The notes: a model not told the origin generated them from the letters alone. Counted from the stretch's first letter, positions 14,883 to 25,898 are shown. The stretch is 32,494 bases of DNA from JAISST01 sp050434145 (GCF_050434145.1 NZ_JBNPVX010000034.1:1-32494), one strand, 5' to 3'. Translations and numbers: made by a program.

Positions 14883-17800
14883 ATGAATAAGAAATTGAAA
14901 GATATGGCAGAAAAATCCTTAAAGTCCTTTCTGAAAAAGAAGAAAATCGGATATACAACAGCATTACTTACAGCATATCTAATAACTGGAGGAATTGGGC
15001 TAGCTTTAAGTGAAGATTTTAAATTGCAATCTGTTCAAACACAAGAATCATTATTATTAAGTATAAAAGCTCAAAAATCTGAAATAGTAGATATGTTATT
15101 AGAAAATGAAGAGAGATTAAAACAGTTAAAAATGGATAGATTATCATTAATAAATGAAGCAGACTGGTATAGTAAATCTTGGTATCCAAGTTATTTTACA
15201 TCTTTTAATGGTTCATATACAAAAGCAGATAACAGGAAAAAACAATGGATTATTTCCAATAAGGAAGATACAACAAATGATAAATCAAGACGAGAATATA
15301 GTGGATATAGTAAACAAGATTATAAGGGGACAGGTTGGATAATGAATACAGATAGCTGGAATTCATATACTCATGTATATGATAACACAGCTAGGCTTAC
15401 TATTATACCTTCATTATCACCACCACAAGTAACAACACCAACAGCACCTAATGTAAATTTTACAACACCTCAAGCACCGACTAAGATTATACCCCCAACA
15501 GTTACAGCACCACTTTCCATACCAATGTCATTTACAGTATCGCCAGTAACTGTGGTAAATCCTACAGTTACAACACCAATGATAAATCCAATGAATATCA
15601 ATATAAAGGATGAAACAGTATCATTAAATATTGCAGAGATCAATGTGTCTAATCCAGGGACATTAAATCTACCTAATATTAATTTCACAACACCAACACT
15701 TGCAATGTCACCAGCTATGGCGCCAACTGTAAGAGAGCCTTCCCCAGAATTACCCACAGCACCAACAGTACATGCACCTACATGGATGCCTTTTAGTGCA
15801 CCAAATATGAGATGGTTAGGAAGAGGAAGTTATTACAAAAATTGGTTAAATACAGATTTTTTATGGACTTCTTTACATAACAATTTTGATAATACACCAA
15901 CAAGAAATTATGGTACAACAGGAGTAGGCAATGATATTTCTAATGTTCATTCCAATGCATGGATGCCATTATTTAATATGGTAAATGCTACAGGTGGAAC
16001 ATTTGCTGCAATAAATACTGATATAAGAAATACAGGACAAGTTGTTACATTATATGATGATGTTACAGGCACCACTTTGACCACTGCTTCAGGTAGTGTG
16101 CTTTCAGGTTGGAATGGGGTAACAGGAAAGTTGCAGGATAGATATGGAGCATCGTATTCTTCATATACAGATCCAATAAATGCCAGTCATTATGTAGGAG
16201 GCGTTACTCCAACCGCAGATGAATTAGCAGCCAATGGTCAGACATTTAATATAAATAACAACCGTGCTGTTTCTCAGATACATAGGACAATTTTTGTCAC
16301 AGGTAGCACCTCATCTGGAGCAACATTTAATAATATTACAGCCCATTTTGGTGGAAATGTAACATTAATGAATAACAATTATACAAGTGGAAAAATTTCA
16401 GTACAAAATTCAAATCTCAATTTGTATGGAACTTCTACAATAACTACTGGACTTAATGCTACAGCAGTTGCTGATTATGATTTTACAGGGACATTTATCA
16501 ATGTTTATGGGAATAGTAATACATTTTTCAATATACAAAGCAGTACAGGTGCCCATGCTCATTATGATATGAATCAATCAGGTCAATTTTCTTTTACAAT
16601 GGATAACGACATAGAGATAACAAAATCACAAACAGTGATTTTAAAATTGGATAATGCTCATGATGATCCAGGGAGAAATTCAGCTATGTCTAATGGCACT
16701 ACTGGAAGAAATTGGAATAAGCAATATGTGTATCTTCCTTATTTAGGAGCAGTAGATTATGAAAATACTGGTACTGTAAGTATGTATGGAGCACAAAATG
16801 CTGGGATCAGAGTAAATGCTGCTATATTAGGAAATAAAAATGCCAATGCATCTTATAATCCCATTAATGGCATAACATCCAATATAGCATTTGGTGGTGA
16901 TCAAAATGTGGGACTATATTTTGGAAACAGTGATGTTTCTCCTACATCCAATGGAATTTTTAATGGAAAATTGAATCTTACTTTTGAGTTTGGAGAATCT
17001 CTACAACCATCTGGAACTCAAATACAAACATCAGATGGGAATATTTCTGGTGGAGATGCAAATAGAGCAGAAAGTTCTGTAGGGATAATTATAGATAGTG
17101 GACAAAGGTCGGAACTTAATGTAAAAGCATTATATCCTGCTACAGAAAGATATATGGAGTATAGAAATTTCACTGGACAAACATCACCATTATTAGGGAC
17201 TACATGGATGGGAGATAATGCAGGTGGATTTACAGTACAAAATCCAGTAGGGCAATTATATATATTTGATAGTAGTGGAAATGTATTGCCAGATGTTTTG
17301 ATTAATTCTGTAAAATTAGATAATTTTAAGGTAACTTTTGGAAAATATAGTAAAGATAATTTAGCTGTAGTGGCAAGAAATGGCTCTTCAATAGAATGGG
17401 ATAATAATGTAACTGATAATTCACCAATAGTGACAGGAGTAGATGAGAGCAGTACTGCAATTGGATCAACTCTTGCGTATGCAGAAGGGATATGGTTCAA
17501 TCCTAGACAAAGAGGATTACAAAATGCTGCTTATGTATGGAGACCTGGGACTAGTGCTGCTATAGCATATGGTACCCTAACTCAACAAGGTGGAAAATAC
17601 TATGTTCCCAATTATCGTAGTACAGTTAATATTTCAAATAATGCAATAGTTAATTCTATTAAATCAGTACCATTCTATGCCAAAGATGGTGGATTAATTA
17701 CTACTAGGTCAGTAACACTAAATGGTTTTGGATCTACAGCAGCCATCGCATATGCAGATAAAAATTATGCTGATACAAAGAATGGGGTGGAGATAACAAG

Positions 17801-20800
17801 AGATAAAGAAGGAAATATGATATATGATGGCAATAGCGATCATAGTGGTACTGGAAATACTAATGCAGGTGGAGTAAAATGGTCATCTACAGATACCTAT
17901 TATGGTCCAACTATTGTAGATGCTACAGGAAATACAGTACTATATAATGGTATGGGTAGAACAGACAAACTTCCTATTACAGAAGTACTTATAAATGGTG
18001 ATATAAATGCTAATGTTCAGGGGCCTAGAAGAGATTCTGCAGGAATAATAATATCTGGTTCTGATCGAGTAAATGATAATATAGGGGCAGTAGCCTGGGT
18101 AAAAAATGGTCTCAATGGAGCAGAAGTAAGTGTCAGTGGAAATGTAAACATAAATGGTTTGGCAGCTATAGCAGATGGTACAGATGCATATGTAGATATC
18201 CAAGGTATGTCATCTAATATAAAGACTGGGTCTAATGGAGCATTGGCAGCTATGAATGGCGGGCAGATAAGATTTTCTGGTGGTACAATAGAACATAAAG
18301 ATACTTATGCAGGATCACATGATGGAATATTACCATTTTATGCAGACAATAATGGATCACAGATTAACTTTGCAGGGCCTACTATTATAGATATCCATGA
18401 TGGAATAGTCTTCTATGGAAATACAGGAGATTATGCGGCTGGGGCATCACTTACTGCTAAATATATTAATACAAGTAATATAACAATAAATCTAAAAGAT
18501 GATGGAGTGAACTTGGGATTATTTCACAACTATAATTCACCTACAGGCATTATATGGAATGGGTCATCTGGATTTTTGAGTAGCCTTGCCTCTACATATG
18601 GTGGTATAACATTCAATGATAATGGATATATGTATACAGCAGCTTTTGAAAATACACCACTTACAGTAGCAGTGGATGTAGACAGAGATAGCAGCACCAA
18701 TCCATTCAATGAATTAATATTTGAGAGATCAAAAGTAACTATCAATTCTGGAGTGAAAATATATTCTACAACAGAGGGTAATACTATGGCTATTACTTCC
18801 AACAATGTAGCGACTACAAATGCTGAATCTGGCTATGATATAAAAGGGGAATTGGAGATCAATACCAATTCTGGGACTACAGTAGGTGCTTTTGTTAATT
18901 TTGGTCATATTAAATTAGATATAATGGGAAAGATTACCGTAAATAATGGTGTAGGAGCATATGGAGTCAATGGAAGTTATATAGAAAACAAAGGAAATAT
19001 TAATGTCACTGGGACAGGGCAAGGAATAGTAGGGATAGCAAGAAAGGTAGATAGTGCAGGAAATGTAGAAACTATACCAGATACTTTTGGTACTGATAAT
19101 GGACTTTCAGGACTTCTAGTAGAAATAAATAATCAAGGTACAATTACCACTGGAGACAACTCTGTCGGAATATATGCAGATAATAACATAAATGGAGCTA
19201 CAGTAACAGAAGTGATCATTACAAGTACAAAAGAGATTACTGTGGGAGATAATTCTGTAGGAATTATGGTGAAAGGTGCATCAGATGGAGGAACCAACCC
19301 ATTGCTTAATGGTGCAGGTGGAACTGTAAATCTAACAACAACTGGGCTGTCCACACCAGATATAAAAATAGGTAAAAATTCTTCAGGTATTTATGGTGAA
19401 AATTCAATATTTAATATGGGGTCTAGCTATCGTATCAATGTCGAAGATGGAAGTATAGCAATGCTTCTATTAGGTTCCTCTACAGCATCATTGGGAACAT
19501 TGCATTTTGACTATAGTGGTGGTGTTACAGGATCAGCCGTAGGATTAGTATATGAAGGTACAGGAGGTTCTCTTTTATCAAATAGTACCAATATAAATGT
19601 CAATGATCTTACTGGCACTACAGGAGAAGTGGTAGGACTTTATGCCAAATCATCTGATCCTCTGGTGCTTACAGATGAATTGACCAATAGTGGCAATATT
19701 AATCTATCTACAGATAGCACTTATGGGATAGTGTCAGAAGATGTTAAGATTATAAATACTGGAACAATTATTACTGGAATAGCTGGAAGCAATGGTGGAA
19801 AGGGAATCTTTGTAAAAGATGCAGCACTGGATACTGATGGTGGTTTGATACAAATCAATGGAAACAATGCAATAGGAATATATGCAAAGAGCACAAGTAC
19901 TAATAATAGAGAAATAAAAATAGGCACTGGAAGTGGAGCTATGAATATCAATGGAGAAAAATCTGTTGGAATATTTGTAGAAGATACATCAGATATATAT
20001 ACAATAAAAAATGATGCAAACATTACTTTAAGTGATACATCAGCATTGATAGATAGAAAAATTGGAATGACTTTAATAGGAACAACTAATGCAAATAATT
20101 ATACACTAGGTACAATCACAGTAGGAGCCAACAACATAGGGATATATGCAGAAAATGCTACTCTTGATCAACAAGGTATTGTCAATGTAACTCATTTAGG
20201 TGCTGGGACCCAAAATATAGGGATTCATGCATTAGGTAATGGAGGATCATTTTCAATATCTAATAGTGGAACAATAAATGTAAATGGTATTAGTAATATA
20301 GGGATATCACTACTTACTAAGACAGGAGGGACAGGGACTCTGGATATCACAGGTGGGAATATAACTATCACTGCTACTAGTATGGCAGACAATGACACAC
20401 CTGTAGGAGTATATGGAAAAGGCAATGGAATTACAGTATTATCAAATACAACTAGTCTAACCACAGTAGGTGCCAATGGAATAGGAGTATATCTAGATGG
20501 GAATAACACAACAACAATGGGTGGAAGAACATTCAATCTATCATCTGATGTAAGTGGAAAATTAGGGATCGGAGCTTACTTTAAAGGTGGAGCAGAAACT
20601 ACTGGTACTCAGATAAATGTAAATAGTACATTGAGTGCAGTGCATAGTGTCACAGGAGAGATAGTACGGCCAATAGGAGTTTATTATAGTACAGGATCTA
20701 CTAGTAACAGTTCTCCAATAGAAATAATGGTAACATCTAAAGAAGCAATAGGTATGTATGTATCTACAAACTCCACATTTACTAACAATGGATCACTGAC

Positions 20801-23800
20801 AATAATGAGTAATAAGAGTGTAGGTGGATATTTTTCTGATTCTAATGTTACCAACAATGCCAATGTAACAATAAATAGTAATGATTCATATGGATTGTTT
20901 TTCAATGGTGGAAATTCACTGCTATCTCCATCAACAACAGTCACAATAGGTGGAGCTAATTCTTTGGGAATTATTTCAAAAGGAGATGGAACTACATTAG
21001 AGAATAATGGAACAATAGTAAACAACACATCTACAGGGGTATCAGTAGTTGCTGTAGATGGTGGTTATATAAAAAATAATAATATTATTCAAATGTCCCA
21101 AAATGGCATCGGAGCAGTAGCCATAGGTAAGGATAGTATGACGAATAAAGGTAGTATATTAGAATTATCAAGTGGAAGCAGCTTAATAGAAACATTATCC
21201 ACTTTAGGTACATGGTCAATAGGGGCTTTGGCTGGCAGTGGAGGTAAAATAATATTAAATGGTGGAAATATTGTATATGGAGATACTGCTATAGGAATTA
21301 TGTTAGATCAAGGATTTGGTGAATTAAAATCAGGCAGTATAACTGTAGGTATTGATGGAATAGGAATATATGCAAAAAATTCTTCATTAGATTTGACCAG
21401 TTATACAGGGAATATTACTGTAGGGGACTCTGGAATTGGTATTTACTCTATGGATAGTATATTGGGTACAAATGGAGCATTTGATATATATTACAGCCAT
21501 GCAACCAATAAAGGTGTTGGAATTTATTATAATACATCAACTCCAGGAACAACAGTCAATAATGGACTGTCAGTGAACCATGTTGGTAATAATTTAGTAA
21601 ATATATTAGCAAAAGATATTGATTTGATAAACACAGGTTCTCAAATGATAGGACCAGATAGCATAGGAATCTATGGTGATAATTCCACTATCAGTAATAG
21701 TGGAATACTTACACTAAATGGAAATAATGCAGTGGGTATATACTTAGGAAATGGTTCACTATTATCAAATATTGGTGTAATACAAGGTGGAGCATCTATT
21801 ACCCCAATGTTAGGAATATATGTTGATAATGGAGATATAGTAGGAAGTAACAACTATGATTTTGATGTGTCTGGTGGAGTTGGTGTTTATCTAAAAAATA
21901 CAGTAATGAGTTATAATGGAACAATTAATGTAAAAGGAGATTCAGTAAGTTCAAATGATAGGAGTATAGGAATCTATGCAGGTTCACAAGTATTAGGGGG
22001 ACTAAATACCAATGTGAATGTCACTGGAAGTGATGCAATAGGACTTTATCTAGAAGATTCTGGTGTATCAGCTGCCAATATAATTTACAATGGCGATATA
22101 ACAATCACATCATCAAGTACAGGTTCAAAAGGAATAGGAGCGTATTTATCAGATAATACATCATTAACATTAGGTAGTAGCGGATCAATGACTATAGCTG
22201 GTACAAATAATATAGGATTTTATGTAAATAATGGTGCTACACTTAATATAAGTGGAGGTACTATAACCAATACACCAGATGGGATATTTGCATATATTAA
22301 TAATGGAATTCTTAACTTTACAGCAGGAACAGTACCTAATATTAATTATGTCAATGTAATAGTATCAGGAATAAGTGGGACATTGATAAATGATACTACA
22401 ATTACAGTAGGAACATCAGGATTACAAGGTGCAGGCGGGGCCATAGTAACTAATACAGCTAATGGAAAAATATTATCAACAGATAAAAATGGTATGGGAA
22501 TCACAGGAATTACAGGTGCCAATATAAGCAATGATGGACAAATAAAATTAACAGGTGATAAGTCAGTGGGCATATATACTGCTAGTGGTGCGACAGCAAT
22601 ATCTACGGGGCATGTAGAAGTAGGAGATAAAGGAGTAGGTTATTATGCATCTTCAGGAGGACTAATTACTGTAAATGGGACTACTTCAATAGGAGAAGAG
22701 AGTGCAATGATGTACTCTACAGGTGGTACTATTCATTACATTGGTGGAAATGTAATAGGCAGTAAAAATTCAGTAATTACTACAGTAACAGACATAGGTG
22801 GACTAATTGATCTGAATGGAAAAAATATCACTGTTGGTAATAAAGGTACAGGAGTATTCATAGATGGTACAGCAACTATGTCTAATGTGCAAAACATTGG
22901 AAAAATATCAGTTGGAAAAGAAGCAGTCGGAATATATCTGGCTACAAATAGTTCTGGGACAATAACAGAGACCATAGATTTTGTAGAAACAGATGCAATA
23001 GGAATATTAGATACAGGTAATAGTGATATTGTTTATAATGGAAATTTGACAGCTATGACGACTGATGCCAAAGGAATTGTATCATCAGGTACAGGTAGTG
23101 TGATTAATCAGAGAAATATTATACTTACAGGTGATTCTAGTATAGGAATATATGGTGAAAACTCTACTTTATTAGAAAATTTTGGTAGTGGAATAATAGA
23201 AATAGGAAATGGGACACTGGTTAGTTCCTCAGTAGGACTCTATGGTCGACAAGTTAGTCAGATTAATAACAAAGGTACAATAAAAATTAGTGAAAATAGT
23301 GTTGGTATTTATGGTGAGAATTCTAATGTAAATAATATAGGAATTATCCAAAATACTATTGGAAATAATACAGGTATATATGGTAAGAACAGCAACGTGA
23401 CCAATAGTGGAAGTATCAACCTATCAGATGGTTCCAATGGAATCTATGTGGATAATGGGATTATTTCTAATATGGGAAATATAAATACAGGTAATAATAA
23501 ATCAGTAGGCTTGTATGGAAGCGGTATTTCTACAATAACACACAATAGTGGAGTAGTGAAAGTAGGAAATAATTCAGTAGGAGTAGCTATAGATGATGGA
23601 TACATAACAGTAGCCAATGGAGCAAAAATAGTGGCTGGAACAGAGTCAACATCAATATATAGCATAAAGGGGACAGCAAAGAGCTATGAGAATATGATAT
23701 TAGATGATTATGCTGTTGGAATGTATACGAAGTCAGGTCTAATGGAAAATCATGCTGATATAACACTTGGTATTTCTAGTATATCATCAGGTAATGAAAG

Positions 23801-25745
23801 GATATCAGTGGGAATGGCAACAGAGCAAGGGACAATAGAGAATTATGGAACACTAAACATGCCATATTCCAATGGAGTTGGAATGCTGGCAAATAATGGT
23901 GGAACAGCTAGAAATCATGGAATTATAAATATCAATGGAAGTGAAGGTTATGGAATGCAAGCAGTGAATAATTCTACTTCCATAAACTATGGAACAATAG
24001 ATGTAATAGGTAACAAAGGACGAGGTATGGTGGCACTCAACAATAGTACTGCAGAAAACTATGGTACAATTAGAGTAACAGGATCCAATGCAGAAGGTAT
24101 TTATGTAGAAACAGGTGGAAAAGCAGCCAATTACGGAACAATTATAGTGGATGGCACAAGTAGAACTGGTATAACCATAGGTGTAGGAGGAATACTAATT
24201 AATACAGGAACCATTAACATAGCCAATGGGGCAACTGCACATAAAAATGAAACATCTAGTACTATAACACAAGTAGGAGACATAACAATAGATGGGCCTA
24301 ATATAAGTATAGATGGTTCGACAATAGATAATATTGGAAGTATAGTAATAAATGGAGTGTTGGATTTTAATACAGTAAAGCTATCAGGAAATGGATTAAA
24401 TGATCATGTAGGAACAATAAATGCAGAAACATTTAAAAAAGGTGAATTTATTATATTATCTGATGTAACACAAGGTTCTAACAAAGGAGCATATACAATT
24501 CAATATTTAAAAGGTACAGCTAATATTCCAAATAGTGGTGATATCTCGGCTATATCCCAGTCAGTATCATATGTTGTTGATTTACAAAAAGATCCAACAG
24601 ATTCTAATAAAATAACGATAATGTTAGTAAAGATACCATATGAAAAAATGGTATCAAAAACAAAAGCAATAGAATTTGGCAAGGGATTAGATGAATTGTA
24701 TTCAGAAGCAATAGGAACAGAATTAAAGATGTTTGATGCATTAGATACAATATCAGAAGATGATGAACTTGCAGAAACATTTGAAAATGAAATCAGAGGA
24801 AATGAGTATGCTAATATTCAAGATAGAATGCTAGATATTAACTCAGAATTCGATATATCTTATGAGAATTTAAAGCATAGTAGACTGTACTCGAAGGATA
24901 GTTTAAAAATAGGATTAATAACTGCTAAAGGAGAATCAAAATATAAAAATCCAGCAATAATTAATTATGATCAAACAAGTCTGGGGTTAATGATGATGAA
25001 AGAATATGAAACAAGGACATTTGGACAAAAATATGGATGGCATATTGGCTTTGCCCAAAACAAGTTTGAATTTGATACAGATTCAAAAGAAACAGTGTAT
25101 TCATTAAATCTTGGAATATCTTATGAAAGAAACTTATTAAATGACAGACTAAAATGGCATAGTAGAGGAGAAGTAATTATCAATCATCATCAAATGGATA
25201 GAAAAATAGATATAAGTGGTACAAGATATGAAAATGATAGTAAATACTGGTCAGGTATGGCAATGTTGAAGAACAAAATAAGGTATGAACATGTAGATGA
25301 GAATGGAAGGATGCGAGCAGGAATTCAAGGAATGTTGGATTTAGGTTATGGAAAATATTTTAATATAAAGGAAAATGGGGATGGAATGTTTTTAGAACTG
25401 CCATCAACAGACATGTATACAATACGACCAGGAATTGGAGCAGATATTGCTTTTACAGCCCGGACTAAGAAAGGAAATAGAATAAGTTTAATAGGAAAAG
25501 CTTCAATAGAATATGAATTAGGAAAAATCTATGATGGACCTAATAGAGTAAAGTTCAAAGGAACAGAATCAGGATATTATGATTTGGAAAAACCAAAGAA
25601 AGAAAGAACCATAGGGAAAATAGGAGCAGAATTAAAATATGAAACAAGAACAGGAAATAGTGTAGGATTTGAAGTAACAAGACAAGAAGGAAGAAGAGAC
25701 CATACAAGATATGGAGTAAATTTCACAATGAGACTAGATAACTAA
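14883..25745 (+). CDS. Giant fusobacterial type V autotransporter B (probable adhesin)
   Basis: This encodes 3,620 residues; GGAGG lies 4 bases before the ATG. It has a Lys-rich extended signal region with a hydrophobic core (22-42) and likely cleavage after ALS (41-43). A coiled coil (about 48-92) leads to WYSKSWYPSYF. A Pro-rich segment follows (about 176-305, with TTPTAP, PQAP and PTVTTP units). The passenger of about 2,800 residues is made of degenerate turns rich in GIY, N-x-G and VGD/NSVGIY, as in beta-helix adhesins. The linker has NEIRGNEYANIQ and is followed by a beta-barrel of about 280 residues (INHHQMDRKI, SGYYDLEKPK). The passenger appears free of cysteine, which suits secretion through a barrel. 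Size matches the RadD/Fap2 class, but I cannot assign it to a named member. It is colinear with autotransporter A, which points the other way. The C-terminus ends MRLDN, without the usual final aromatic residue. Confidence 0.94.
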   Translation: MNKKLKDMAEKSLKSFLKKKKIGYTTALLTAYLITGGIGLALSEDFKLQSVQTQESLLLSIKAQKSEIVDMLLENEERLKQLKMDRLSLINEADWYSKSWYPSYFTSFNGSYTKADNRKKQWIISNKEDTTNDKSRREYSGYSKQDYKGTGWIMNTDSWNSYTHVYDNTARLTIIPSLSPPQVTTPTAPNVNFTTPQAPTKIIPPTVTAPLSIPMSFTVSPVTVVNPTVTTPMINPMNINIKDETVSLNIAEINVSNPGTLNLPNINFTTPTLAMSPAMAPTVREPSPELPTAPTVHAPTWMPFSAPNMRWLGRGSYYKNWLNTDFLWTSLHNNFDNTPTRNYGTTGVGNDISNVHSNAWMPLFNMVNATGGTFAAINTDIRNTGQVVTLYDDVTGTTLTTASGSVLSGWNGVTGKLQDRYGASYSSYTDPINASHYVGGVTPTADELAANGQTFNINNNRAVSQIHRTIFVTGSTSSGATFNNITAHFGGNVTLMNNNYTSGKISVQNSNLNLYGTSTITTGLNATAVADYDFTGTFINVYGNSNTFFNIQSSTGAHAHYDMNQSGQFSFTMDNDIEITKSQTVILKLDNAHDDPGRNSAMSNGTTGRNWNKQYVYLPYLGAVDYENTGTVSMYGAQNAGIRVNAAILGNKNANASYNPINGITSNIAFGGDQNVGLYFGNSDVSPTSNGIFNGKLNLTFEFGESLQPSGTQIQTSDGNISGGDANRAESSVGIIIDSGQRSELNVKALYPATERYMEYRNFTGQTSPLLGTTWMGDNAGGFTVQNPVGQLYIFDSSGNVLPDVLINSVKLDNFKVTFGKYSKDNLAVVARNGSSIEWDNNVTDNSPIVTGVDESSTAIGSTLAYAEGIWFNPRQRGLQNAAYVWRPGTSAAIAYGTLTQQGGKYYVPNYRSTVNISNNAIVNSIKSVPFYAKDGGLITTRSVTLNGFGSTAAIAYADKNYADTKNGVEITRDKEGNMIYDGNSDHSGTGNTNAGGVKWSSTDTYYGPTIVDATGNTVLYNGMGRTDKLPITEVLINGDINANVQGPRRDSAGIIISGSDRVNDNIGAVAWVKNGLNGAEVSVSGNVNINGLAAIADGTDAYVDIQGMSSNIKTGSNGALAAMNGGQIRFSGGTIEHKDTYAGSHDGILPFYADNNGSQINFAGPTIIDIHDGIVFYGNTGDYAAGASLTAKYINTSNITINLKDDGVNLGLFHNYNSPTGIIWNGSSGFLSSLASTYGGITFNDNGYMYTAAFENTPLTVAVDVDRDSSTNPFNELIFERSKVTINSGVKIYSTTEGNTMAITSNNVATTNAESGYDIKGELEINTNSGTTVGAFVNFGHIKLDIMGKITVNNGVGAYGVNGSYIENKGNINVTGTGQGIVGIARKVDSAGNVETIPDTFGTDNGLSGLLVEINNQGTITTGDNSVGIYADNNINGATVTEVIITSTKEITVGDNSVGIMVKGASDGGTNPLLNGAGGTVNLTTTGLSTPDIKIGKNSSGIYGENSIFNMGSSYRINVEDGSIAMLLLGSSTASLGTLHFDYSGGVTGSAVGLVYEGTGGSLLSNSTNINVNDLTGTTGEVVGLYAKSSDPLVLTDELTNSGNINLSTDSTYGIVSEDVKIINTGTIITGIAGSNGGKGIFVKDAALDTDGGLIQINGNNAIGIYAKSTSTNNREIKIGTGSGAMNINGEKSVGIFVEDTSDIYTIKNDANITLSDTSALIDRKIGMTLIGTTNANNYTLGTITVGANNIGIYAENATLDQQGIVNVTHLGAGTQNIGIHALGNGGSFSISNSGTINVNGISNIGISLLTKTGGTGTLDITGGNITITATSMADNDTPVGVYGKGNGITVLSNTTSLTTVGANGIGVYLDGNNTTTMGGRTFNLSSDVSGKLGIGAYFKGGAETTGTQINVNSTLSAVHSVTGEIVRPIGVYYSTGSTSNSSPIEIMVTSKEAIGMYVSTNSTFTNNGSLTIMSNKSVGGYFSDSNVTNNANVTINSNDSYGLFFNGGNSLLSPSTTVTIGGANSLGIISKGDGTTLENNGTIVNNTSTGVSVVAVDGGYIKNNNIIQMSQNGIGAVAIGKDSMTNKGSILELSSGSSLIETLSTLGTWSIGALAGSGGKIILNGGNIVYGDTAIGIMLDQGFGELKSGSITVGIDGIGIYAKNSSLDLTSYTGNITVGDSGIGIYSMDSILGTNGAFDIYYSHATNKGVGIYYNTSTPGTTVNNGLSVNHVGNNLVNILAKDIDLINTGSQMIGPDSIGIYGDNSTISNSGILTLNGNNAVGIYLGNGSLLSNIGVIQGGASITPMLGIYVDNGDIVGSNNYDFDVSGGVGVYLKNTVMSYNGTINVKGDSVSSNDRSIGIYAGSQVLGGLNTNVNVTGSDAIGLYLEDSGVSAANIIYNGDITITSSSTGSKGIGAYLSDNTSLTLGSSGSMTIAGTNNIGFYVNNGATLNISGGTITNTPDGIFAYINNGILNFTAGTVPNINYVNVIVSGISGTLINDTTITVGTSGLQGAGGAIVTNTANGKILSTDKNGMGITGITGANISNDGQIKLTGDKSVGIYTASGATAISTGHVEVGDKGVGYYASSGGLITVNGTTSIGEESAMMYSTGGTIHYIGGNVIGSKNSVITTVTDIGGLIDLNGKNITVGNKGTGVFIDGTATMSNVQNIGKISVGKEAVGIYLATNSSGTITETIDFVETDAIGILDTGNSDIVYNGNLTAMTTDAKGIVSSGTGSVINQRNIILTGDSSIGIYGENSTLLENFGSGIIEIGNGTLVSSSVGLYGRQVSQINNKGTIKISENSVGIYGENSNVNNIGIIQNTIGNNTGIYGKNSNVTNSGSINLSDGSNGIYVDNGIISNMGNINTGNNKSVGLYGSGISTITHNSGVVKVGNNSVGVAIDDGYITVANGAKIVAGTESTSIYSIKGTAKSYENMILDDYAVGMYTKSGLMENHADITLGISSISSGNERISVGMATEQGTIENYGTLNMPYSNGVGMLANNGGTARNHGIININGSEGYGMQAVNNSTSINYGTIDVIGNKGRGMVALNNSTAENYGTIRVTGSNAEGIYVETGGKAANYGTIIVDGTSRTGITIGVGGILINTGTINIANGATAHKNETSSTITQVGDITIDGPNISIDGSTIDNIGSIVINGVLDFNTVKLSGNGLNDHVGTINAETFKKGEFIILSDVTQGSNKGAYTIQYLKGTANIPNSGDISAISQSVSYVVDLQKDPTDSNKITIMLVKIPYEKMVSKTKAIEFGKGLDELYSEAIGTELKMFDALDTISEDDELAETFENEIRGNEYANIQDRMLDINSEFDISYENLKHSRLYSKDSLKIGLITAKGESKYKNPAIINYDQTSLGLMMMKEYETRTFGQKYGWHIGFAQNKFEFDTDSKETVYSLNLGISYERNLLNDRLKWHSRGEVIINHHQMDRKIDISGTRYENDSKYWSGMAMLKNKIRYEHVDENGRMRAGIQGMLDLGYGKYFNIKENGDGMFLELPSTDMYTIRPGIGADIAFTARTKKGNRISLIGKASIEYELGKIYDGPNRVKFKGTESGYYDLEKPKKERTIGKIGAELKYETRTGNSVGFEVTRQEGRRDHTRYGVNFTMRLDN

Positions 25746-25786
25746 AAGAAATTTAAAAAAGTAAATAAAAAATTAAGATAAAGAAG

Positions 25787-25812
25787 AAACCTAGGCTAGC
25801 CACCTAGGTTTT
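25787..25812 (+). terminator. Terminator of autotransporter B, loop CTAGCCA
   Basis: AAACCTAGG (25787-25795) pairs with CCTAGGTTT (25803-25811). The loop is CTAGCCA, followed by TGTTTGTATTT. It lies 41 bases after the stop codon. The loop is identical to that of the hairpin at 69-95 and nearly identical to the one after autotransporter A. Confidence 0.8.
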
Positions 25813-25864
25813 GTTTGTATTTAATATATAGGATTAAAAAATTATTATAAAAAAGCTTCAATGG

Positions 25865-25898
25865 TAACATTAATAAAATTTTGGATAAAATAATGTTA
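25865..25898 (-). terminator. Possible terminator of the binding-protein gene
   Basis: TAACATTA (25865-25872) pairs with TAATGTTA (25891-25898), with partial pairing inside. On the minus strand a T run follows, about 8 bases beyond the stem. The hairpin is AT-rich and weak, and lies just past the stop at 25906. Confidence 0.35.

Noticed and set aside
17018..17500. A 160-codon open frame on the minus strand inside autotransporter B
   Set aside because: It is antisense to an unambiguous long gene with clear domain structure, and its translation matches no family I know.
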